From positions 1-64,000 of the forward strand of contig LNDS01000011.1 in assembly GCA_001464835.1 (NCBI GenBank): 64,000 bases of DNA. Direction: 5' to 3'. Shown piece after piece: positions 55,035-63,311 of this stretch. Source of the stretch: Rhizobiales bacterium Ga0077525 (lineage in GTDB: Bacteria; Pseudomonadota; Alphaproteobacteria; Rhizobiales; Xanthobacteraceae). A program made the translations under genes and the position numbers. How positions within the stretch are numbered: position 1 is the first letter of the stretch; each line of letters starts with the position of its first letter. The notes beneath the pieces are model-generated. The model searched no databases, was not told where the DNA came from, and was given only the letters and a program-made list of their open reading frames with translations.

Positions 55035-55634
55035 ATGCCGCCAAGCGTTAAAATCCAGCCGCCAAAAATTAACAGGTCGTTCTTCGACCGCTCGGTGCAC
55101 AAGGTGGCGCCCGAGCTGATCGGGGCGACGCTCACGGTGGACGGCGTCGGCGGGGTCATCGTCGAGGTCGAGGCCTATCACCACACCGACCCGGCCGCGC
55201 ACAGCTATGGCGGCCAGACCGAACGCAACGGCGTCATGTTCGGGCCGCCGGGCTTCGCCTACGTCTACCGGTCCTACGGCATCCACTGGTGCCTGAACTT
55301 CGTCTGCGAGGCGGAGGGCTCGGCCAGCGCCGTGCTGATCCGGGCGCTGGAGCCGTTGGTCGGGATTGCTGCAATGCGGCGAAGGCGGGGAAAGGACCTG
55401 GACAGACCGGACGACCGGGCGCTGTGCTCCGGCCCCGGCAAGCTGGCGCAGGCGCTCGGCGTCAGCATCAAGCACAACGGGATGCGGCTCGACCGGCCGC
55501 CGTTCGAACTGCGGGCGTCTGTGGGCAGTCCGGAAATCGTGACCGGCCCGCGCATCGGTATTTCCAAAGCGGTCGACGAGCCGTGGCGCTATGGGCTGAA
55601 GGGATCAAGGTATTTGAGCAAGCCGTTCAAGTAA
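55035..55634 (+). CDS. 3-methyladenine DNA glycosylase (AAG/MPG family)
   Basis: From the ATG at 55035 the protein has 199 residues, the usual length; frames further upstream are not conserved. It has [18 protein letters not shown] (about 15-32), [19 protein letters not shown] (about 44-62) with the catalytic glutamate, [20 protein letters not shown] (in parts, about 66-85), and [11 protein letters not shown]. The family removes alkylated and deaminated purines from DNA. It converges with valS across a family A repeat. Confidence 0.93.
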   Translation: MPPSVKIQPPKINRSFFDRSVHKVAPELIGATLTVDGVGGVIVEVEAYHHTDPAAHSYGGQTERNGVMFGPPGFAYVYRSYGIHWCLNFVCEAEGSASAVLIRALEPLVGIAAMRRRRGKDLDRPDDRALCSGPGKLAQALGVSIKHNGMRLDRPPFELRASVGSPEIVTGPRIGISKAVDEPWRYGLKGSRYLSKPFK

Positions 55635-55637
55635 CCC

Positions 55638-55712
55638 TGTCGTCCCCGCGAAGGCGGGGACCCAGTAATCCCTGACCGGGGTTACTGGATGCCCGCTTTC
55701 GCGGGCATGACA
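55638..55712. repeat. Bimodular palindromic repeat, family A, copy 3
   Basis: Reads tgtcgtccccgcgaaggcgg ggacccagtaatccc ... ggggttactggatgcccgct ttcgcgggcatgaca, near identical to copy 2 but with a shorter middle. It lies between the convergent stops of the glycosylase and valS, nine bases from the valS stop. Confidence 0.85.
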
Positions 55713-55720
55713 GCTCTACC

Positions 55721-58426
55721 TTACGCCCCCTTCAACGCCTCAAGCGCCGCGGCAATCTTTGTCTTGCGGGCGTTGGCTTCGTCGCGCTTGGCCTTTTCCT
55801 CGTCGACGACCTCTTCCGGCGCGTTGGCGACAAACTTCTCGTTAGAGAGCTTGGCGTCGACGCGCTTGATGTCGGCTTCCGCCTTCTGCATTTCCTTGGC
55901 GAGCCGCGCGCGTTCGGCATTAAGATCGATGACTCCGATGAGAGGCAGCGCCGCGACTTCGCCGCGCACGACCAGTTGCACCGAACCCTGCGGCGCAAAT
56001 GCGGCCGACGAGATTTCCGACACGCGGGCGAGCCGCTTGATGAACTCGGCCCAGCGTTGCGCACGCGCCTGCGTCTCAGGCGACACGCCGGCAAGCACCA
56101 CCGGAATGGCGACGTTGACGTTCATCTCCGACTTGATCGACCGGATCGCGGTGATCAGATCGATCACCCAGCCGATTTCGGCTTCGGCCTTATCATCGGT
56201 CAGGCCTTCGAGCGACGGCCATTCGCCAAGCGCCAAGAGCGACGTGCGTGCCGGGCCCTGCTCGGCCGTCACCCGCCACAGTTCCTCGGTGATGAACGGC
56301 ATGAACGGATGCAACAACTTGATGATTTCATCGAGCGCCCAGGCGGCCATCGCCCGCGTCTCGTCCTTGGCCGGCCCGTCGGGGCCGGTCAGCAACGGCT
56401 TCGACAGTTCGACATACCAGTCGCAATAGACATTCCAGACGAAGCGATAGGCGGAACCGGCGGCGTCGGCGAATTTGTATTCTTCCAGCGCCTTGGTGAT
56501 TTCAACCGATGCCTTCGCGGTTTCGTGCGCGATCCAGCGGTTTAGCGACTCTTTGGCTGATTTTGGATCGAAGCCCTCAACGCGCGCGGCGCCATTGAAC
56601 TCGACAAAGCGCGCCGCGTTCCACAATTTGGTGGCGAAGTTGCGGTTGTTCTCGACGTCCTGCGGGCCGAGACGAATGTCATGGCCGGGCGCGACATTGC
56701 GCATCAAGGTGAAGCGCAGCGCGTCGGCGCCGAATTCATCGATGACGCCGAGCGGATCGACGACATTGCCCTTCGACTTCGACATCTTGGCGCCGGAGGC
56801 ATCGCGCACCAGGCGGTGGATGTAGACGTCCTTGAACGGGATGTCCGGCATGAAGTGCAGGCCCATCATCATCATGCGGGCGACCCAGAAGAAGATGATG
56901 TCGAATCCGGTGACCAGCACATTGGTCGGATAGAAGCGCGCCAGTTCCGGCGTCTTGTCCGGCCAGCCGAGCGTCGAGAACGGCCACAGCGCCGACGAGA
57001 ACCAGGTATCGAGCACGTCTTCGTCGCGACGCAGCGCCGTCGGCGTTCCGTAATGCTTGTCAGCTTCGGCTTGGGCTTCCGCTTCATCGGAAGCGACGAA
57101 CACCTTGTCATCCGGCCCGTACCACGCCGGGATCTGGTGGCCCCACCAGAGCTGGCGCGAAATGCACCACGGCTGGATGTTTTCCATCCAGTTGAAGTAA
57201 GTCGTTTCCCAGTTCTTCGGCACGAACGTCGTCTTGCCGTCGCGCACGGCGGCAAGCGCGGGCTTGGCCAGTTCGTTGGCGTTGACGTACCACTGCTCGG
57301 TCAGATAGGGCTCGATCACCACGTTTGAGCGGTCGCCATGCGGTACCGCATTGGTGATGGTCTCGATCTTCTCGACCAGCCCCAGTTCCTCGAGATCGGC
57401 GACGATGCGCTTGCGCGCCTCATAGCGGTCGAGCCCGCGATACTGCTCCGGCGCATTCTCGTTCAGCTTGGCTTCCGGCGTGAACAGATTGATCAGGCCG
57501 CCGTTGAGCTGCTTCTTGAAATAATCCTTGTCGCGGTGGCGCGCCCACACTTCGAAATCGTTGAAGTCGTGCGCCGCGGTAATCTTGACCGCGCCCGAGC
57601 CCTTTTCCGGATCGGGATATTCGTCGCCGATGATCGGGATCAGGCGATTGGCGAGCGGCAGCCGCACCAGTTGGCCGACAAGATGCTTGTAGCGTTCGTC
57701 GTCCGGGCGCACGGCCACTGCGCCGTCGCCGAGCATAGTCTCCGGGCGCGTGGTGGCGATGCAGATGAAGGTCGTCGGGTCTTCGGCGTTGAAGGTCTTG
57801 CCCTCGATCGGATAGCGAAAGTGCCACATCTGGCCCTTGCCTTCGACCTGCACGACTTCGAGATCCGAAATCGCGGTCAAAAGCTTGGGATCCCAATTGA
57901 CTAGCCGCTTGTCCTTATAAATCAGGCCTTCGCGATAAAGCTCCACAAAAACTTTAAGAACCGCTTTGGACAGGCCCTCGTCCATGGTGAAGCGCTCGCG
58001 CGACCAGTCGCACGACGCGCCGAGGCGCTTGAGCTGGTTGACGATGGTGCCGCCGGACTCGGCCTTCCACTTCCAGACCTTCTCGAGGAACTTGTCGCGG
58101 CCAATGTCACGGCGACCCGGCTCCTGCCGCTCCATCATCTGCCGCTCGACCACCATTTGCGTGGCGATGCCGGCATGATCGGTACCGGGCTGCCAGAGCA
58201 CGTCCTTGCCGCGCATGCGCTCGAAGCGGCACAGCACGTCCTGCAACGTGTTGTTCAGCGCATGGCCCATATGCAGCGAGCCGGTGACGTTGGGCGGCGG
58301 GATGACGATAGAGTAAGCCGGCGCTCCGGCGCGCTCCGGGCGGCCGGCCTTGAAGGCACCTGCGTCTTCCCAGGCCTGCGCGATGCGGCCTTCGACCTCG
58401 GAGGGCTGATAGTTTTTGTCGATCAT
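55721..58426 (-). CDS. valS: Valyl-tRNA synthetase
   Basis: From the ATG at 58426 (901 residues). The HIGH signature is IPPPNVTGSLHMGHAL (about 42-57), a large editing domain follows (about 175-400), the KMSKS signature is SGAKMSKSKGNVVDPLG, and there is a C-terminal coiled coil (LNAERARLAKEMQKAEADIK). It charges tRNA-Val. A longer reading from 58501 is lysine-rich and not family-like. Convergent with the glycosylase; divergent from the MFS gene. Confidence 0.97.
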   Translation of the reverse strand: MIDKNYQPSEVEGRIAQAWEDAGAFKAGRPERAGAPAYSIVIPPPNVTGSLHMGHALNNTLQDVLCRFERMRGKDVLWQPGTDHAGIATQMVVERQMMERQEPGRRDIGRDKFLEKVWKWKAESGGTIVNQLKRLGASCDWSRERFTMDEGLSKAVLKVFVELYREGLIYKDKRLVNWDPKLLTAISDLEVVQVEGKGQMWHFRYPIEGKTFNAEDPTTFICIATTRPETMLGDGAVAVRPDDERYKHLVGQLVRLPLANRLIPIIGDEYPDPEKGSGAVKITAAHDFNDFEVWARHRDKDYFKKQLNGGLINLFTPEAKLNENAPEQYRGLDRYEARKRIVADLEELGLVEKIETITNAVPHGDRSNVVIEPYLTEQWYVNANELAKPALAAVRDGKTTFVPKNWETTYFNWMENIQPWCISRQLWWGHQIPAWYGPDDKVFVASDEAEAQAEADKHYGTPTALRRDEDVLDTWFSSALWPFSTLGWPDKTPELARFYPTNVLVTGFDIIFFWVARMMMMGLHFMPDIPFKDVYIHRLVRDASGAKMSKSKGNVVDPLGVIDEFGADALRFTLMRNVAPGHDIRLGPQDVENNRNFATKLWNAARFVEFNGAARVEGFDPKSAKESLNRWIAHETAKASVEITKALEEYKFADAAGSAYRFVWNVYCDWYVELSKPLLTGPDGPAKDETRAMAAWALDEIIKLLHPFMPFITEELWRVTAEQGPARTSLLALGEWPSLEGLTDDKAEAEIGWVIDLITAIRSIKSEMNVNVAIPVVLAGVSPETQARAQRWAEFIKRLARVSEISSAAFAPQGSVQLVVRGEVAALPLIGVIDLNAERARLAKEMQKAEADIKRVDAKLSNEKFVANAPEEVVDEEKAKRDEANARKTKIAAALEALKGA

Positions 58427-58504
58427 TGTGCTTTTTTTCTTGGTGCTTTTGTTCTTGCCTGAATGGTGGGGTAGAAAGCCCACCACGTACCAAAGAGTCA
58501 ACTT

Positions 58505-59713
58505 TTGCCGGAAAATGCAGCCCCGCCGCGCGGCAACGCCACCCGCGCCATCGTCCTATTGGCCAGCGCCGCCTTCGCCGCCCAGGCGATGGTGCGCTCG
58601 ACCGACTCGCTCTTGCCGCAGATCGCCAACGATCTGCAGACCACGGTCGGCGCCGCCTCGGTGATCGTCACCTTTTACCTTTTGGCGCACGGCTCGGTGC
58701 AACTCATCATCGGCCCGATCGGCGACCGCTTCGGCAAATATCTCTGCGTCAGCATCGCCGCCGCCTTTTCGACGCTGATGGTCATCGCTTGCGGCCTGGC
58801 GCCGAACCTGCCCACTCTGGTCGCCGCCCGCCTCGCCTGCGGGCTGGCCACCGGCTGGATCATGCCCTTCGCCATCGCCTTCATCGGCGACGTCATCCCC
58901 TATGAGCGCCGCCAGCAGGTGCTCGGCTCGTTTTTGTCCGGGCAGATCCTCGGCCAGATGTTCGGCCAGGCCGCCGGTGGCGTGCTCGGCGATTATTTCG
59001 GCTGGCGCAATGTGTTCTTCATTTTGGCCGCGCTGCTGGCGGCCGCCACCATCGGCCTGTTCTATGAACTAGCGCGTAACCCGATCACGCATGCGCGCAA
59101 CGCGCCGGCGCAGCAGGGCCACGGCTTCGTCTCGGACTATTCGACCGTGCTGCGCGCGCCGTGGGCGCGCATCGTCATCCTGATGGCTTTCATCGAAAGC
59201 GCAGCGATGTTCGGCGCGTTCACTTATGTCGGCGCCGATCTGCATCTGCGTTTCGGCGTCAGTTTTACCGTGGTCGGACTGTTCGTCGGCTTCTTCGCGC
59301 TCGGCGGGTTGGCTTACAGCCTGTCGGTGCGGCGGATGGTGTCCCGGCTCGGCCAGACAGGACTGTCGATCGGCGGCGGCGGCTTGCTGGCGGCGGCCTT
59401 CGTTGCACTCGCGGTCGCGCCGGTATCGTGGATCGCGCCGCCGGCCATCGCCGCTATCGGACTTGGCTTCTACATGCTGCACAACACATTGCAGGTGAAC
59501 GCCACGCAGATGGCGCCGCAGGCGCGCGGCACCGGCGTGGCGATTTTCTCATCGTCGCTGTATCTGGGCCAGACCGCCGGCGTCGCCGGCTTTGGCTGGA
59601 TGTTCGACCGCTTCACCGCGGTGCCGGTGTTCCTGGCCGCGGCGGCTATCCTGGCATGGCTAGGCTGGTGGCTGTCGCGGTCGCTGAAATTGCGCGCGGC
59701 GGCGGGACTTTAA
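58505..59713 (+). CDS. MFS transporter (drug/metabolite efflux type)
   Basis: The 402-residue protein probably starts at the TTG at 58505. It has twelve membrane segments with the loop 2-3 motif GPIGDRFGKYLC (about 70-81), the family A signature G-x-x-x-D-x-x-G-K, and a second-half equivalent SVRRMVSRLGQTGLS (about 275-289). It resembles the Bcr/CflA and arabinose-efflux-like groups. It ends four bases into the popZ stop, so the two converge. Substrate unknown. Confidence 0.85.
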   Translation: MPENAAPPRGNATRAIVLLASAAFAAQAMVRSTDSLLPQIANDLQTTVGAASVIVTFYLLAHGSVQLIIGPIGDRFGKYLCVSIAAAFSTLMVIACGLAPNLPTLVAARLACGLATGWIMPFAIAFIGDVIPYERRQQVLGSFLSGQILGQMFGQAAGGVLGDYFGWRNVFFILAALLAAATIGLFYELARNPITHARNAPAQQGHGFVSDYSTVLRAPWARIVILMAFIESAAMFGAFTYVGADLHLRFGVSFTVVGLFVGFFALGGLAYSLSVRRMVSRLGQTGLSIGGGGLLAAAFVALAVAPVSWIAPPAIAAIGLGFYMLHNTLQVNATQMAPQARGTGVAIFSSSLYLGQTAGVAGFGWMFDRFTAVPVFLAAAAILAWLGWWLSRSLKLRAAAGL

Positions 59714-60411
59714 CTGCGCCCGCGCGAGACGCGCTCGATCTCGGCGCGGACGATGCGCTCGACCATGTTCGGCAGGTTGTCGTCGAGCCAGCCCTTGAGC
59801 ATCGGCCGCAGCATTTCCTTGACGAGGTCTTCGAGCGTGCGGGCATTGTTGCCGAGCACAGTGTGCGCCAGCGAATTGAAAGCGCTGTCGACCGCCGAGA
59901 CGGTCGCGTTTGAAATCAGCCCCTGATAGTCGGACGCAGCCGGCGGCGGCATTGGCCGCTCAGACCGCTCAGGCGGCCGCTGCTCCGGCGCGGCCTCGGC
60001 GAAGAACACGTCAGAAGCAGCATCAATGGTGCGGAACGCGGCTGCCGGTCCAGGCGGCGGTGCCTGCGGCGTCGCCATCGCCTCGGTCAGATCGAGAATA
60101 TCGGTCGGCGGCGGCACGACGGCGGCCGGCTTCGGCGGCGTCTTGCTGTCGATATCGGCGAGCATCGCGTCGATGTCGCTTTGATTATTGGCGGGCGCCG
60201 GCACGGGTTTCGGCGGCGGCGGTGGCGCTGGCGGCGGAACCGGGCGCGCGGCAACGACAGCCGGCTTCGGTGCAGGCGGCGGCGGCGGTGGTGGCGGCGG
60301 TGCGGCAGCCGCGGGTTTGGGCCTGCCGGTGTCCTCGTCAGCAATGATGCGCCGGATGGAGGCTAAAATCTCCTCCATCGAAGGCTCTTGGGCCTTAGCC
60401 GGTTGGTTCAT
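59710..60411 (-). CDS. popZ: PopZ-like polar organising protein (DUF2497)
   Basis: The 233-residue protein has the conserved N-terminal helix MEEILASIRRIIADED (about 12-27), a proline-rich disordered middle with two long proline runs (about 36-80), and the C-terminal helices LEDLVKEMLRPMLKGWLDDN (about 199-218) and MVERIVRAEIERVSRG (about 217-232). This is the DUF2497/PopZ layout; PopZ anchors the chromosome origin and polar proteins. In Caulobacter popZ likewise lies near valS. tolC and a Pcm-like gene are upstream. Confidence 0.9.
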   Translation of the reverse strand: MNQPAKAQEPSMEEILASIRRIIADEDTGRPKPAAAAPPPPPPPPPAPKPAVVAARPVPPPAPPPPPKPVPAPANNQSDIDAMLADIDSKTPPKPAAVVPPPTDILDLTEAMATPQAPPPGPAAAFRTIDAASDVFFAEAAPEQRPPERSERPMPPPAASDYQGLISNATVSAVDSAFNSLAHTVLGNNARTLEDLVKEMLRPMLKGWLDDNLPNMVERIVRAEIERVSRGRS

Positions 60412-60617
60412 TGCGACAAATCCCGAACGCTGCCCACATCCAAAACGTCTTGCGCCTCACGGCGTCCCGCCCGGCGAGCGGCGCGGACGAATCGGCACGA
60501 TCTATTATTTATACGCTAGTGAGTCGCGGCTGTGGCAGTCGAAATAGCGCAGAGCCGGCAATGACCTGTGGACACAAAACGGGCAAAGTCGAAGATGCCG
60601 CGGTCAGCCGCCGCGGA

Positions 60618-62027
60618 TCAGCGCCCGTCCGGGGTACGCACGCCGGCCCAGCTGTCGCGGACCTGCTCGTAATGCACCGCCGGGTTATAGACCGGCACCC
60701 GCAGTCCCAGCACTTGCGGCGCCAGCCGGCCGACGCCGGCCAGAAGCGTATAGGACGCCACCACCCGGTCGCGCTGCGCGCCGACCAGCGCGACGCGCGC
60801 ATTGACCAGTTCCTGCTGCGCATTGAGCACGTCGAGCGTGGTGCGCTGTCCGACGCGGGCTTCCTCGCGAACGCCGTTGAGCGCAATTTCGGTGGCCTGC
60901 ACCTGCGCCTGCGTCGCCTCGATATTGGCCTTGGCGGCATCGAGCTGACCCCAGGCCTGCACGACGGTCTGTCGCACCTGCTCGCGCGCGGTATCGGCTT
61001 CGATGCGGCGCTGGCCGAGCGTTTCCTTGGCCTGGCGGATCAACGAATATTCGGCGCCGCCCTGATAGATCGGCACGCTCAACTGGCCGAGCACGGAAGC
61101 GTTGTAGCTCTCCATCGTGTTGAGGTTGCCGACGCCTAGATAGTTCTTGGTGAAATTGCCCTGCACCGACAGCGTCGGATACAGCGCGCCTTCCGCCACT
61201 TTCACCTGAAACTGCGCGACATCGATATTGTACTGCGCGGTGGTGACCGACGGATGGTTGGCGCTGCCGGCGCCGACCGCGCCGGACAGGCTCGACGGCG
61301 AGAAGCGGTCGACCGGCGTGCCGGGGCTCAAGCGGCCCGGCGAGGTGCCGATGATCTGGCGGTAGACGGCGCCCGAGGTTTTGAAGTTCGATTCGGCGGT
61401 CAGAACTTGCGAGCGCCCGGACGCCAGGCGCGATTCCGACTGTGCGACGTCGGTCCGCGTCACCTCGCCGACATTGAAGCGGTCGCGCACCTGGCGCAAT
61501 TGTTCCTGCAACACCTCGACGTTGCGCCTTTGCAGATCGAAGATCGCAGTGTCGCGCAAAAGATTCATATAGGCGGTGACCGCGTTGAGCAGCACCTGCT
61601 GCTCGGTCACGCGCAAGGTTTCGCGCGCGGCCTGCACCTGCTGCTCGGCCTGGCGGGTGCGGTTGGCGGTTTGGAAGCCGTTGAACAACGTTTGCGACGC
61701 GGTGACGCCGGCGCTGACCGGCGAATTGTAGCCGCTCTGGGTACTGTAGGTATTCGGAACCGTCGTCACTTTGGTCGTCGTCGACAGCGATTGCTCGCCG
61801 CCCGAGGCGGTGATTGAGATGCGTGGCCGGTAACCGGACAGGGCCTGCGGCACGCCTTCGTCGGTGGCGCGCACCGCGGCGCGCTGCGCGTTCAGCGTCG
61901 GATTGTTCTGATAGGCTTGGATCAATGCCTGCTCGAGCGTATCCGCGCGCGCGGCCGACAGCGGCAGGCCCAAGTATGCGATCGCTGCAACCGCAACTCC
62001 GCCGGTCCATCCTACACGACGTGACAT
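60618..62027 (-). CDS. tolC: TolC-family outer-membrane channel
   Basis: From the ATG at 62027 (469 residues) with a signal peptide (AVAAIAYLGLPLSAARA). The OEP repeats are visible: LEQALIQAYQNNPTLNAQRA (about 31-50), a first hairpin to about 250, NPT-type SVTTAQYNIDVAQFQVKVAE (near 265-284), and the second repeat ending QQELVNARVALVGAQRDRVV. It forms the outer-membrane tunnel for efflux or type I export. Its start is uncertain upward by up to 56 residues. popZ follows after 206 bases. Confidence 0.92.
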   Translation of the reverse strand: MSRRVGWTGGVAVAAIAYLGLPLSAARADTLEQALIQAYQNNPTLNAQRAAVRATDEGVPQALSGYRPRISITASGGEQSLSTTTKVTTVPNTYSTQSGYNSPVSAGVTASQTLFNGFQTANRTRQAEQQVQAARETLRVTEQQVLLNAVTAYMNLLRDTAIFDLQRRNVEVLQEQLRQVRDRFNVGEVTRTDVAQSESRLASGRSQVLTAESNFKTSGAVYRQIIGTSPGRLSPGTPVDRFSPSSLSGAVGAGSANHPSVTTAQYNIDVAQFQVKVAEGALYPTLSVQGNFTKNYLGVGNLNTMESYNASVLGQLSVPIYQGGAEYSLIRQAKETLGQRRIEADTAREQVRQTVVQAWGQLDAAKANIEATQAQVQATEIALNGVREEARVGQRTTLDVLNAQQELVNARVALVGAQRDRVVASYTLLAGVGRLAPQVLGLRVPVYNPAVHYEQVRDSWAGVRTPDGR

Positions 62028-62216
62028 TCCGAGACCCAATCCTGACCCACTGACGACCGATACACGCCCCCACGCGAATCGTTTCGCACATCCGCCTTTC
62101 GGCGGAACAGGAAACATAGGGGTACCCTTCATCCGATGAAACCCCTCGTACCGGCGCCGCCCACAGAAAGGCGTCCGGCTGGGGCATTTTCGCAACGTTT
62201 GGAAAAATTAGAAGAA

Positions 62217-62864
62217 CTAGAACGCAAAAACGGGGGTCTTGGCAAATCCCGGCAGAACCGACGCCGCCGCATCGAAGATGGCACGGCCGCCCAGTTCCTC
62301 GCCGCTGCGCCGGTACAGCATGGCCGAAGGCTGCGCCTGCCCGCCGAGGACGCAGACCAGTTTGCCGCCGTCCTTGAGCTGACGGCGGAAGGCGTCCGGC
62401 ACCAGTTCCACCGCGCCATCGATCAGGATGGTGTCATAGGGCGCGCCGGCGGCCCAGCCGTCGGCCAAGGGGCCTTTGACCACGGTGACATTGGGCTGCT
62501 CGGCCAGCGCCGTCTGGGCAACCGCAGCGAGTTTGTCGTCCTGTTCGAGCGCGACCACCTGCCCGGCAATCCTGGCCAGAATGGCGGCGGCGTATCCGGT
62601 CGAGCAGCCAACCACCAAGACCCGGTCGTCCGGCGCCAGATCGGCGGCCTGAATGAGCTTGGCCAGCACCACCGGCTTGAGCAGGCTGCGGCCGGCGCCG
62701 ACGCCATGTCCCAGATCGAGATAAGCGAGAGCGGCGGCCTCCGGCGGCACAAAACGCTCGCGCGGCACCTCGAGCATGGCCGAAATGATGCGGTGGTCGG
62801 TCACATCGGCAGTGCGGACCTGGCCATCCACCATATGACGGCGCGCGGCGGCAAAATCGGTCAT
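62217..62864 (-). CDS. Isoaspartyl-methyltransferase-like protein (Pcm paralogue)
   Basis: The 215-residue protein is a second Pcm-family member in the window. It has the opening MVDGQVRTADVTDHRIISAM (about 11-30), the SAM motif VLVVGCSTGYAAAILARIAG (about 81-100) and ILIDGAVELVPDAF. The QTISQP substrate motif of true Pcm is replaced by LDLGHGVGAGRSLLKPVVL. It may methylate something else or be a protein-repair variant. It is 189 bases upstream of tolC on the same strand and probably in one unit with it. Confidence 0.82.
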   Translation of the reverse strand: MTDFAAARRHMVDGQVRTADVTDHRIISAMLEVPRERFVPPEAAALAYLDLGHGVGAGRSLLKPVVLAKLIQAADLAPDDRVLVVGCSTGYAAAILARIAGQVVALEQDDKLAAVAQTALAEQPNVTVVKGPLADGWAAGAPYDTILIDGAVELVPDAFRRQLKDGGKLVCVLGGQAQPSAMLYRRSGEELGGRAIFDAAASVLPGFAKTPVFAF

Positions 62865-62954
62865 CGCTTTCCTTTAGCGGATGTGTCGGAATTGGCGGCT
62901 TTTGTGCGGCAAGCCCGGCCAAAAGGCAAGCGACGCGGCCCCCAATATGCGGCG

Positions 62955-62981
62955 TTGTCGGGCGCGCTTTCGTCCTATATA
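62955..62981 (+). promoter_or_regulatory. Possible promoter of tRNA-Cys
   Basis: A -35-like ttgtcg (62955-62960) and -10-like tatata (62976-62981) with a 15-base spacer lie about 50 bases ahead of the tRNA. The spacer is shorter than the usual 17, so confidence is low. Confidence 0.35.
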
Positions 62982-62997
62982 GGCTGGGCCCAACCAC

Positions 62998-63022
62998 AGC
63001 GCCCGTGACGGTAACGGGCGCT
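62998..63022 (+). other. Perfect hairpin in the tRNA-Cys leader
   Basis: The nine-base arms agcgcccgt and acgggcgct enclose gacggta and are followed by ttcta, just eight bases ahead of the tRNA. It looks like a weak intrinsic terminator for read-through or a processing signal for the tRNA precursor. Confidence 0.5.
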
Positions 63023-63029
63023 TTCTAAT

Positions 63030-63103
63030 GGCCACGTGGCGGAGTGGTTACGCAGAGGACTGCAAATCCTTGCACCCCGGTTCGATTCCGGGCGTGGCCT
63101 CCA
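63030..63103 (+). tRNA. tRNA-Cys (GCA)
   Basis: The acceptor arms ggccacg and cgtggcc pair fully, the anticodon loop ctgcaaa carries GCA, and the T arm cccgg-ttcgatt-ccggg is perfect. The discriminator base is T, as expected for tRNA-Cys, and CCA is encoded at 63101-63103. Confidence 0.96.
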
Positions 63104-63192
63104 ACCTTCGCGCCAAAAGGCGGCTCAACCTTCGGGGTTTGCAAAGCGGGTTTGCTTTGTTATAGGCCCGTTGCGTTACGCGATGTGACTGT

Positions 63193-63267
63193 TCCCGAGT
63201 AGCTCAGCGGTAGAGCGTTCGACTGTTAATCGAAATGTCGCTGGTTCGATCCCAGCCTCGGGAGCCA
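63193..63267 (+). tRNA. tRNA-Asn (GUU)
   Basis: The acceptor arms tcccgag and ctcggga pair, the D stem gctc/gagc is normal, the anticodon loop ctgttaa carries GTT, and the T arm ctggttcgatcccag is intact. The discriminator is G and CCA is encoded at 63265-63267. It follows tRNA-Cys after 89 bases. Confidence 0.96.
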
Positions 63268-63311
63268 CCCCTTTAAGAGATCCGCTAGCGCCAGCAAGGC
63301 CCCCGTCGACG

